Assembly (NCBI RefSeq): GCF_003202235.1
Contig: NZ_MASU01000005.1
Coordinates: forward strand, 806,001 to 870,000
Source: Prauserella flavalba
GTDB taxonomy: Bacteria > Actinomycetota > Actinomycetes > Mycobacteriales > Pseudonocardiaceae
Direction: 5' to 3'
DNA: 64,000 bases
Part shown: positions 46,452 to 53,811 of the stretch, piece after piece
How positions within the stretch are numbered: the stretch's first letter is position 1
Layout: each line of letters begins with the position of its first letter
The notes under the pieces: generated by a model
Told to the model about the DNA's origin: nothing
Database searches by the model: none
Seen by the model: the letters and a program-made list of their open reading frames with translations, nothing else
Made by a program: the position numbers and the translations under genes

Positions 46452-47549
46452 CTAGGTTCGGCCTCGGTGTTCGGCGAGGATCTGCGCGAGCGTGTGGGCC
46501 GGAGAGCTGTCGAGCTTGTGCCGGTGGGCGTCGTAGCGGTCGCGGGTGGTGCGGATGTCGGCGTGGCCGAGGAGGTCCTGCACCTTCTGCACCGGGACGT
46601 TGTGGGCGAGCAGCAGCGTGCCCGTGGTGCGGCGCGCCGTGTGCGGCGAGATGGTGGCCGCGGCGGGCAGCCCGGCCGCGTCGGCGAACCGGCGCAGCGC
46701 CTGCCACACGTCGCGCTGCCGCAGCGGCTTGCCGCCGGGCTTGGCCGGGTCGTGCGGATGCGGGGTGGTCGCGAGCAGCGGGCCGGTGAGCCGCTCGGGG
46801 GCCACGCCCGCGCGGTCGGCGCGGCGGCCGAGGTAGCGCGCGAGCGGCCGCAGCGCCGGCGCGACCACGGGGACGAAGTCGCGCTGCCCGCCCTTGCCGG
46901 TGTAGCGCAGGATCGTGTGCCCCGCGTCGGTGTCGAGGTCGGCAACGGTCGCGGTGGTGATGCCGGAGACGCGCAGCCCCGTGTAGAAGAGCAGCGCCAC
47001 CAGCGCGGCGTCGCGCCACGCGGCCTCGGTGTCGAGGCGCAGCGCGCGGGACTCCACGTGGTCGAGCAGCGCCGCGGTCGAACGCTCGTCGAGCGCGGAG
47101 CGCGGCGACGCCTTCGCCCGTTTGGGCCTGGTCACGGCGCCGATCGGGTTGGTGTCGGTGACGTCGTTGGACTGCAGGTAGCGGTACCAGCTCGACACGC
47201 CGGCGAGCGTGCGCGCGACCGTCGAGGGGGCTGCGGGCCGGGGAACGCCGTCGCGGCCGGTCACCGTCAGGGTCGTCTTCCACGCGTCGACGTCGGCGCG
47301 CCGCGCGCGGAGCGGGTCGAGCCCGCTGCGGTCGCACCACGAGAGCCAGGCCGCGAGGTCGGCATAGTAGGCGCGGCGGGTGTGGTCGCTCTTGTCGGAG
47401 CTCAGCCACAGCACGGTGACGTGCCGGACGGCGTAGCGGTCCGACGGGTCGGCCGGGGGCAGCGCGGGCAGCAGGTCCACCGCCTCGGCGAGGTCGTGCG
47501 CGGAGGCCTGCCGCAGGGCGAGCTCACCGGAGTCGGGGCTGTCGATCAT
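46452..47549 (-). CDS. Tyrosine recombinase / site-specific integrase
   Basis: A 365-residue recombinase with a SAM-like core-binding N-domain (SSDKSDHTRRAYYADLAAWLSW) and a phage-integrase catalytic domain. Active-site residues are Arg in YTGLRVSGI, Lys in RYTGKGG, the HxxR box PHTARRT, His in LLGHADI and Tyr in TRDRYDAH. ATG 47549 begins MIDSPDSGEL; an open upstream extension is dubious. No excisionase, replication or phage genes, tRNA or obvious att repeats lie nearby. It may be a domesticated Xer-like recombinase or the last trace of an element. Confidence 0.9.
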   Translation of the reverse strand: MIDSPDSGELALRQASAHDLAEAVDLLPALPPADPSDRYAVRHVTVLWLSSDKSDHTRRAYYADLAAWLSWCDRSGLDPLRARRADVDAWKTTLTVTGRDGVPRPAAPSTVARTLAGVSSWYRYLQSNDVTDTNPIGAVTRPKRAKASPRSALDERSTAALLDHVESRALRLDTEAAWRDAALVALLFYTGLRVSGITTATVADLDTDAGHTILRYTGKGGQRDFVPVVAPALRPLARYLGRRADRAGVAPERLTGPLLATTPHPHDPAKPGGKPLRQRDVWQALRRFADAAGLPAAATISPHTARRTTGTLLLAHNVPVQKVQDLLGHADIRTTRDRYDAHRHKLDSSPAHTLAQILAEHRGRT

Positions 47550-47689
47550 GGTCTGGTGATTGTGCCCTGTCGCCGGAGAAAAAAGTCGGAAAAGATGTCG
47601 GGGCCGTGTCGATTCCGCCGGGGGTCCGTTCGACGCGTCGTTGACGACCGGCATGGGAGCCGGTCACCGACACAGAGGGAGACAACGAC

Positions 47690-48115
47690 ATGCGCTTCAT
47701 GATGATCGTCAAGGGCAACGAGGACACCGAGTCGGGCGCGGTGCCGTCCGAGGAGGAACTCGCCGAGATGGGCCGGTACAACGAGGAGCTCGTCAAGGCC
47801 GGCGTGATGCTCGACGGCAACGGCCTGCTGGAGACAGCCAAGGGCGCGAAGGTTCGCTACCAGGGCAAGGGCAAGACCACCGTTGTGGACGGCCCGTTCA
47901 CGGAGACCAAGGAGCTCATCGCCGGGTACTGGATCATCGACGTCAAGTCGAAGGACGAGGCCATCGAGTGGGCCCGCCGCATCCCGTTCGTCGAGGGCGA
48001 GGTGGAGATCCGCAAGGTGGCCGAGCCCGAGGACTTCGGCGACTCCTACACGCCGGAGATCAAGGAGGCCGAGGACAAGCTGCGCGAGGAGATCGCCAAG
48101 CAGCACAAGTCCTGA
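47690..48115 (+). CDS. YCII/DGPF-domain protein
   Basis: A 141-residue YCII-related (PhnB-like DGPF) protein. It begins MRFMMIVKGNEDTE and contains VVDGPFTETKELIAGYWIID, which includes the eponymous DGPF. These proteins are regularly encoded next to ECF42-type sigma factors and are suspected to participate in their signalling. The catalytic or binding role is unknown. ATG 47690 has GGGAGACAAC upstream, and the sigma-factor gene follows within 50 nt. Confidence 0.9.
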   Translation: MRFMMIVKGNEDTESGAVPSEEELAEMGRYNEELVKAGVMLDGNGLLETAKGAKVRYQGKGKTTVVDGPFTETKELIAGYWIIDVKSKDEAIEWARRIPFVEGEVEIRKVAEPEDFGDSYTPEIKEAEDKLREEIAKQHKS

Positions 48116-48158
48116 AGTCGCTTGCCGTCACGCCGCCGTCCTGCTGTGATTGGCGGCT

Positions 48159-49433
48159 GTGACGGCTGCCGTGGAAACCCATCGCGCGATCGAGGCGGTC
48201 TGGCGCATCGAGTCCGCCAGGCTGATCGCCGGGCTCGCCCGCATGATGCGCGATGTCGGCGCCGCCGAGGAGCTCGCGCAGGACGCGCTCGTGGCGGCAC
48301 TGGAGCAGTGGCCCGAGTCAGGCGTGCCGGACAACCCCGGCGCCTGGCTCATGGCCGTGGCCAAACGCCGGGCCATCGACCAGTTCCGCCGCCAGGAGCG
48401 GCTCGAGCGCAAGGTCGAGGAGATCGGCCGTGACCTGGAGACGCAGGTCGAGCCCGAACCCGAGCTGGACGACATCGGCGACGACCTGCTGCGGCTGGTG
48501 TTCACGTCGTGCCACCCGGTGCTGTCCACCGAGGCACGCGTCGCGCTGACGTTGCGGCTGCTCGGCGGCCTGACCACCGACGAGATCGCGCGCGCGTTCC
48601 TCGTGCCCGAACCCACGGTCGCGCAGCGGATCGTGCGGGCCAAGAAGACGCTCGCGAAGAAGAAGGTCCCGTTCGAGGTCCCGCAGGGCGCCGAGCTGTC
48701 CGAGCGGCTGGCGTCCGTGCTGGAAGTCGTCTACCTGATCTTCAACGAGGGCTACTCCGCCACCGCTGGCGACGACTGGATGCGGCCGGAGCTGTGCGCG
48801 GAGGCGCTGCGGCTCAGCCGCGTGCTGGCCCAGCTGGCGCCGAAGGAACCCGAGGTGCACGGGCTGGTGGCGCTGCTGGAGATCCAGGCGTCCCGTGCCC
48901 GCGCGCGCACCGGCCCCGACGGGGAGCCCATTCTGCTGCTCGACCAGGACCGCGGCCGCTGGGACCGGCTGCTCATCCGCAGGGGCCTCGCCGCTCTGGA
49001 ACGCGCCGAGGCGCTGACCGACTCGCTGGGCCCGTACGCGCTGCAGGCCGCGATCGTGGCCTGTCATGCGCGGGCCCGCACAGCGCAGGAGACGGACTGG
49101 TCCCGCATCGCCACGCTGTACGGCGAGCTGAACGAGGTGAACCCGTCGCCGATCGTGGAGCTGAACCGGGCGGTCGCGGTGTCGATGGCGGACGGTCCGG
49201 CCGCCGGGCTGGCGCTGGTCGACCGGCTGGCCGGCGAGCCGGCCCTCGCGAAGTACCACCTGCTGCCGAGCGTGCGCGGCGACCTGCTCGCCAAGCTCGG
49301 CAGGCACGCAGAAGCGTGCGAGGAGTTCACCTCGGCCGCGGGGCTGACCCGCAACGAGCGCGAACGGACACTGTTGCTGGAGCGCGCCGAGCGGGCGGCC
49401 GAGAAGGCCGGGCTCAGCGCCCCAGGCGGCTGA
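48159..49433 (+). CDS. ECF RNA polymerase sigma factor, ECF42-like with C-terminal TPR extension
   Basis: A 424-residue sigma factor. Region 2 is around residues 15-80 (DVGAAEELAQDALVAALEQW, AWLMAVAKRRAIDQFRR) and region 4 around 125-175 (TLRLLGGLTTDEIARAF, PEPTVAQRIVRAKKTL). A 240-residue helical extension follows (FNEGYSATAGDDWMRPELC, NEVNPSPIVELNRAVAVSMA), which typifies ECF42 and substitutes for an anti-sigma factor. GTG 48159 is chosen; TTG 48150 is in frame. It is paired with the DGPF protein. It overlaps the BtrH-like gene tail-to-tail by 20 nt. Confidence 0.92.
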   Translation: MTAAVETHRAIEAVWRIESARLIAGLARMMRDVGAAEELAQDALVAALEQWPESGVPDNPGAWLMAVAKRRAIDQFRRQERLERKVEEIGRDLETQVEPEPELDDIGDDLLRLVFTSCHPVLSTEARVALTLRLLGGLTTDEIARAFLVPEPTVAQRIVRAKKTLAKKKVPFEVPQGAELSERLASVLEVVYLIFNEGYSATAGDDWMRPELCAEALRLSRVLAQLAPKEPEVHGLVALLEIQASRARARTGPDGEPILLLDQDRGRWDRLLIRRGLAALERAEALTDSLGPYALQAAIVACHARARTAQETDWSRIATLYGELNEVNPSPIVELNRAVAVSMADGPAAGLALVDRLAGEPALAKYHLLPSVRGDLLAKLGRHAEACEEFTSAAGLTRNERERTLLLERAERAAEKAGLSAPGG

Positions 49434-50403
49434 GCGCCCGCATGGCCTCGCGTTCGAGGCGGGCCAGCTCGTCCAGTACGGCACTCGCCTGCACGAGGTA
49501 GTGCGCCTCGCCGGACTCACCGGCTTTCGTGATCAACGCCGCGGTCTCCGTCCACAGTGGCGCCGCCTCGGCGTACAGGCGGTGCCCGGTGCGCAGGTGT
49601 TCGCTGTCGAGCACGTCGGTGGCCTCGGCGAGGAAGTCACGGTAGAGGTTCCGGAACAGGGCTCCGCCGGTGCCCGCGTGCTCCATGAGGCGGGCGGCCT
49701 GCGGCAGGTCCCGGCGGGGGTCGGCTGCGCGCTGGAGCCACGTCCGGACCAGCGTGGCCGCCTTCGCGATGCCGCGGTGGCCGACGTTGGCGATGGGCGG
49801 GTCGAGGAACGCGCCGGCGCAGGCGGTGATCGCGGGCACGAGCCGGGTCCGCGGCGAGGGCGCGGTGCCCGGCACGGTGAGAGTGAAAGAGCGGTGCCTC
49901 GCGGTCATGGGACCACGGGCGGCCCTGGCCTCGGCGAGGCTGTGCAGGCTCGTGGACACCGCACCGCCCTGCTGCTCGGTGTCCACGAGGTGGGCGGTGT
50001 GGTCGTCGTAGCCGTACATCGCCACGACGTGCCCGCCGAAATGCACCTTCGACGTGAAGTACTCCAGGTGGTAGCTGTCGAGTTGCAGGCCGACGGGCCG
50101 ACCGGCGTCCAATGGGCCCGTGACGTTCTCCCACGCCCTGCGCGCCGAGGCGGTCTCCCGGACGCGCAGGTCCAGCCCGAGCGTCGTGGCCAGGTTCCTC
50201 GTGACCTCGAACGGCTTCACCCGCCCGCCGAGGAACGGGAAGTCCAGGTTCTTGCCGTCCCAGTACAGGAACGACAGCCCGGAGCCGAGGCCGAACAGCA
50301 TGGGCTCCGACAGGTCGAGTCCCTGGTGTCGCAGCAGCACGCCGGGTGCCGTGGTCTCGCAGTGCTGTCCACCGCGGGTGTCGATGCCGGTCACCGTGGT
50401 CAT
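49414..50403 (-). CDS. BtrH N-terminal domain / DUF4872 protein
   Basis: A 329-residue protein. The N-terminal half has the BtrH pattern RGGQHCETTAPGVLLRHQGL (Cys15), then MLFGLGSGLSFLYW and HFGGHVVAMYGYDD, suggesting a papain-like Cys/His acyl-transfer fold. The C-terminal half matches DUF4872. BtrH transfers the gamma-glutamyl-AHBA side chain in butirosin biosynthesis, but relatives such as this occur alone. ATG 50403 overlaps the MerR gene stop (ATGA), so it is co-expressed with and probably controlled by that regulator. The acceptor and donor are unknown; no biosynthetic genes are adjacent. Confidence 0.82.
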   Translation of the reverse strand: MTTVTGIDTRGGQHCETTAPGVLLRHQGLDLSEPMLFGLGSGLSFLYWDGKNLDFPFLGGRVKPFEVTRNLATTLGLDLRVRETASARRAWENVTGPLDAGRPVGLQLDSYHLEYFTSKVHFGGHVVAMYGYDDHTAHLVDTEQQGGAVSTSLHSLAEARAARGPMTARHRSFTLTVPGTAPSPRTRLVPAITACAGAFLDPPIANVGHRGIAKAATLVRTWLQRAADPRRDLPQAARLMEHAGTGGALFRNLYRDFLAEATDVLDSEHLRTGHRLYAEAAPLWTETAALITKAGESGEAHYLVQASAVLDELARLEREAMRALSRLGR

Positions 50404-51206
50404 GCGGGGTACTCCTCGACGGGGACGATCAGTCTGGTCACGAGTTCCTCCGCCCGCGCCTCGGGCGGTGCGACGAGATAGGCCTCGCGGACGGGTGCCC
50501 GCGGGCGCAGGCCACGCTCGTGGATGGCCGCGAAGAGCGCGTTGTAGGCCAGCGCCAGCTGGGCGTAGGGCCCGGTGTGCACGGTTTCGGCGACGAGCCC
50601 GCACGGCAACGTCGTGGACTCCAGGCCGTGAACGTCGTGCCCTGCCGGCGCCTGCGCGCCCACGGCGATCGCCAGTGGCTCGTCCAGGTCCAGCGGGTAC
50701 AGCCCCCACAGCGGTGGCTCCCACGCGCGGCCCGCGGCTCCGAGAGCCGACAGCAGCCTGCCCACACAGTCGCCGAACGCCGCGCCGATCTCCGCGGTGG
50801 TACAGACCGCGCGCACCACGGCCAGCCGCCGCTGCGGCTCGTCGGTCAGCGTGATCTCGTAGCCGGGCAGGCCGTCCTCGGCCAGCCGTTCCAGCATCGC
50901 GAGCCGCGCGCGGTCGCGGTCGATCCGCTCGGCCAGCCGGTCCCGCTCGCCACGCAGGATCCGTGTCCGGTGCCCGGGTTCGGCGGCCAGCGCCTCGGCG
51001 ATCACCGCCAGCGGGAGGTCCAGCTCGCGCAGCAGCGCGATGGTCAGTGCGTCGCGCGCCTGCTCGGGCGCGTAGTAGCGGTAGCCCGAGCTCGCGTCCA
51101 CGTGGACCGGCGCGAGCAGCCCCAGCTCGTCGTAGTGGCGCAGCTGCTTGACGCTGAGCCGGCACAGCCGCGCGAAGCGGCCGATGGTGAGAAGTACGTC
51201 CCGCAC
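50400..51206 (-). CDS. MerR family regulator with GyrI-like effector domain
   Basis: A 268-residue regulator. An N-terminal MerR winged helix (LLTIGRFARLCRLSVKQLRHY, DELGLLAPVHVDASSGYRYY) and a coiled-coil dimerisation helix are followed by a GyrI/SAV2435-like ligand-binding domain (about residues 120-268), as in BmrR-type multidrug sensors. GTG 51206 is used. It is coupled to the BtrH-like gene. A long palindrome immediately upstream (51216-51244) is the likely binding site. Confidence 0.92.
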   Translation of the reverse strand: MRDVLLTIGRFARLCRLSVKQLRHYDELGLLAPVHVDASSGYRYYAPEQARDALTIALLRELDLPLAVIAEALAAEPGHRTRILRGERDRLAERIDRDRARLAMLERLAEDGLPGYEITLTDEPQRRLAVVRAVCTTAEIGAAFGDCVGRLLSALGAAGRAWEPPLWGLYPLDLDEPLAIAVGAQAPAGHDVHGLESTTLPCGLVAETVHTGPYAQLALAYNALFAAIHERGLRPRAPVREAYLVAPPEARAEELVTRLIVPVEEYPA

Positions 51207-51215
51207 GGCACCATC

Positions 51216-51244
51216 GTGGACCCTCCCACGGCGGGAGGGTCCAC
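51216..51244. promoter_or_regulatory. 12-bp inverted repeat between MerR and response-regulator genes
   Basis: Arms GTGGACCCTCCC (51216-51227) and GGGAGGGTCCAC (51233-51244) are perfect around a 5-bp spacer. The element lies 10 nt before the MerR start and directly abuts the stop of the response regulator, so it may act as MerR operator, terminator, or both. MerR-type operators typically have GACCCTCCC-like arms. Confidence 0.65.
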
Positions 51245-51898
51245 TCAGCCGAACGTGAGGTCCGCCCGCGCCGCCAGCACGGCAAGCCGCACGCGGTTCG
51301 GGATGCCGGTCTTGGTCATCAGGCTCGCGACGTGGGTCTTCACCGTCGTGACCCCGATGTGCAGGCGCTGGGCGATCTCCCCGTTCGACAGCCCGTCGCC
51401 GATCAGCGCGAGCACGTCGCGTTCCCGGTCGGTGAGCTGGGACAGCTCCGGCGGTGTGCGTACCGGCTCCGACTCCCGCGCGGTCACGGCGGTCCGGACC
51501 AGCCGGTGCAGCACGGTGCGACTGAACGGGGAGTCCCCTGCGGCGACGCGCCGGATCGCCTCGAGCACCTCCTCCGGCGCCGCGTCCTTGGCGAGGAAGC
51601 CGTGCGCGCCCGCCGCCAGCGCGGGGTAGAGATGCTCATCGTCGTCGAACGTGGTGAGCACCAGGATCCGGGTGGAGGGCCGGGACTCCAGGATGCGGGC
51701 GGTCGCCGAGATCCCGTCCACCCCGGGCATCCGCAGGTCCATCACCACGACGTCCGGCATGGTCCGCTCGACCAGCTGGGTGGCCTGGTGCCCGTTGCCG
51801 GCCTCGCCCACGACCTCGAGGTCCTCGGTGGTGCCGCACAGCATGCGCAGGCCCGCCCGCACCAGCTGCTGGTCGTCGACGAGCAGGACCCGGATCAC
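51245..51898 (-). CDS. NarL/FixJ-type response regulator
   Basis: A 217-residue DNA-binding response regulator. The receiver domain carries Asp8-Asp9 (LLVDDQQ), phospho-acceptor Asp54 (VVMDLRMPG), the Thr in LVLTTFDDD and Lys in FLAKDAAPE. The LuxR helix-turn-helix is around residues 150-205 (LTDRERDVLALIGDGLSNGE, IAQRLHIGVTTVKTHVASLM). GTG 51898 overlaps the kinase stop. It forms a two-component system with the kinase; targets are unknown, although the adjacent MerR operon is a possibility. Confidence 0.95.
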   Translation of the reverse strand: MIRVLLVDDQQLVRAGLRMLCGTTEDLEVVGEAGNGHQATQLVERTMPDVVVMDLRMPGVDGISATARILESRPSTRILVLTTFDDDEHLYPALAAGAHGFLAKDAAPEEVLEAIRRVAAGDSPFSRTVLHRLVRTAVTARESEPVRTPPELSQLTDRERDVLALIGDGLSNGEIAQRLHIGVTTVKTHVASLMTKTGIPNRVRLAVLAARADLTFG

Positions 51899-53061
51899 CG
51901 CACCGCCTCCGGCACGCCTGCGGGCACGGCCACGGTCAGCTCCCAGCCGGAAGCCACCGCACCGGCCCGCATGTGCCCGCCCAGCAGGTCCACCCGTTCG
52001 CGGATGCCCACCAGGCCGAACCCGGTGCCGGGGCGCGCGTCGTGCCCGCCCGCGCCGGCACCGCCGTCGTCGCGCACCTCGACCCGCACCTCGTCGTCAC
52101 CGGTGTGGACGCGCAGGCTCGCGCGCGCCCGCGTCCCGGCATGTTTGATCACGTTCGTCAGGCCCTCTTGCACCACTCTCAGGACCGCGAGCCGTCGCAT
52201 GGCATCCAGCGCGGCGACCGCGGGATCGATCTCCGCGTCCAGTATCAGGCCGGTGCCGCGCGCGCGTTCGACCGCCGCGAGGAGCGCGCCGGCGAGCCCG
52301 TCCGGTTCGGCGAGCGCGGCGCCCGCCTCGTCGTTGACGGTCGCCGGATCCCGCAGCGTCGACACCAGCCTGCGCAGGTCGTTCAGCGCCGTGCGGGCCG
52401 TGCCGTGCACGTCGGTGAGCGCCTGCGCCACCTCGGGTTCCCGGTCGCCGAGGGCGAGCCTGGCCGCGCCGACCCGCATCGCGACCGAGGCCATGTAGTG
52501 GGCCACCAGGTCGTGCAGCTCCCGCGCGATCGCGGTCCGCTCGCCTGCCCTCGCCTCCCGCACGGCGGTCTGCCGTTTGCGCTCGGCGGCCATCGCGACG
52601 TTGAGCACCGAGCGGATGTAGTAGCCGAGCATCACCGGCGGCAGTGTGGCGAGCGCGATCGTCGGCGGGGTCAGCAGCGGGTCGAAGGTCTGCGTGTACA
52701 CCGCGACCTGGGCCGCCACGTAGACAGTGCCGCCGACCCAGCACTGTGCGCCCGCCCGGCGCATCGTCAGCTCGCCGACCGCGATGGCCGCGAACACGAA
52801 CAGCAGCACCTCGGCCGCCGTCGCCGACGCGACCCGCGTGCCGACGACCAGCAGCGCGGACTGCGTGATCGTGACCGCGAGCGGGAACCGCCCGCCCGCG
52901 ATCGTGGCCGTCGCCGACACCAGGCCGAGCACCCAGTCCGCCGGGCCCGGGTTCAGCGGGTGGCAGAGCACGAACAGGTACGCCAGCGTGCACACGAGCG
53001 GCAGGAACCGGACCGGCGCCCAGACGAGCGTGGGAAACCGGCTCAGAAACCGCGACAACAC
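51895..53061 (-). CDS. Sensor histidine kinase (HisKA_3 / NarX-like)
   Basis: A 388-residue membrane kinase. Four or five hydrophobic helices occupy residues 15-150, with almost no extracytoplasmic loop, suggesting sensing within or at the membrane. The HisKA_3 motif AIARELHDLVAHYMASVAM places phospho-accepting His183. The ATPase domain has N-box VVQEGLTNVIKHAGTRA and G-box DDGGAGAGG, GTGFGLVGIRERVDLLGG. GTG 53061 is the start. It overlaps its response regulator by 4 nt. Confidence 0.94.
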   Translation of the reverse strand: MLSRFLSRFPTLVWAPVRFLPLVCTLAYLFVLCHPLNPGPADWVLGLVSATATIAGGRFPLAVTITQSALLVVGTRVASATAAEVLLFVFAAIAVGELTMRRAGAQCWVGGTVYVAAQVAVYTQTFDPLLTPPTIALATLPPVMLGYYIRSVLNVAMAAERKRQTAVREARAGERTAIARELHDLVAHYMASVAMRVGAARLALGDREPEVAQALTDVHGTARTALNDLRRLVSTLRDPATVNDEAGAALAEPDGLAGALLAAVERARGTGLILDAEIDPAVAALDAMRRLAVLRVVQEGLTNVIKHAGTRARASLRVHTGDDEVRVEVRDDGGAGAGGHDARPGTGFGLVGIRERVDLLGGHMRAGAVASGWELTVAVPAGVPEAVR

Positions 53062-53190
53062 GACTCGACCTTAGGGAGCCCGCCGGATCCGCGCCTCCTA
53101 CCGGGGGAGGAGAGGGGCTCCTTCACCCGGCCGCGAGGTCCGGCCCCGGGGCCGAGGGAAACGGGCCTGATCGCTGCGAACGTCGGGATC

Positions 53191-53811
53191 ATGACCACCA
53201 GGACACCCGCGCGCGGCCTGCCCGTCTTCCTCGCGGCGGCGCTGCGGCAACCGCACCTCGTCGGCGCCGTCGCCCCCAGCTCGCGTGATCTGGGGCGGCA
53301 GCTGGCCACGGTCGTGCCCCGGCAGGGCAGCCCCGTGGTCGTGGAGCTGGGTCCCGGCACGGGCGCGGTCAGCGAGGTGATCGACCGCCGCCTGCCCCCT
53401 GGCGGCAGGCATCTCGCGGTGGAGATCAACCCGAGGATGGCCGAGCACCTGCGGCGCAGGCATCCCGCGATGTCGGTGCTGTGCGGGGACGCCGCCGAAC
53501 TGGGCACGCTGCTCGCCGGTGCGGACGCGGCGCGGGTGGACGCCGTGGTGAGCGGCCTGCCGTGGTCACTGTTCGGCGAGGACCTGCAGCGCCGGGTGCT
53601 GGCGCAGGTGTGCGCGGCGCTCGGGCCGCGCGGGGGGTTCAGCACGTTCGCCTACCGGCACGCCGCGCGCCTCGCCGGGGCCCAGCGGTTCCGCGCGCTG
53701 CTCGACGCCTGCTTCGACGAGGTCATCGTCACGCGCACGGTGTGGCGGAACCTGCCGCCCGCGCTCGTCTATGTGTGCAGGCGACCGATCGAGCGGGGCG
53801 CCGGTGCCTGA
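53191..53811 (+). CDS. SAM-dependent methyltransferase (phospholipid/rRNA-dimethylase-like)
   Basis: A 206-residue class I methyltransferase. The SAM motif is VVELGPGTGAVSEVI and the acidic motif II LAVEINPRMA. A motif IV-like VVSGLPWSLFG replaces the NLPY of rRNA adenine dimethylases, as in PmtA-type phospholipid N-methyltransferases. The extended N-terminus (VFLAAALRQPHLVGAVAPSS) is typical of that group. ATG 53191 starts MTTRTPARGL. It overlaps the DedA-type gene by 8 nt, suggesting joint action at the membrane. Confidence 0.85.
   Translation: MTTRTPARGLPVFLAAALRQPHLVGAVAPSSRDLGRQLATVVPRQGSPVVVELGPGTGAVSEVIDRRLPPGGRHLAVEINPRMAEHLRRRHPAMSVLCGDAAELGTLLAGADAARVDAVVSGLPWSLFGEDLQRRVLAQVCAALGPRGGFSTFAYRHAARLAGAQRFRALLDACFDEVIVTRTVWRNLPPALVYVCRRPIERGAGA

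Noticed and set aside
46452-47549. Integrase as evidence of a prophage or integrative element
   Set aside because: No tRNA, att-like repeats, replication, excision or structural genes are visible on either side.
49414-50403. BtrH-like gene as part of an aminoglycoside biosynthetic cluster
   Set aside because: No sugar, carrier-protein or aminotransferase genes of such a pathway are adjacent; its only coupled neighbour is the MerR regulator.
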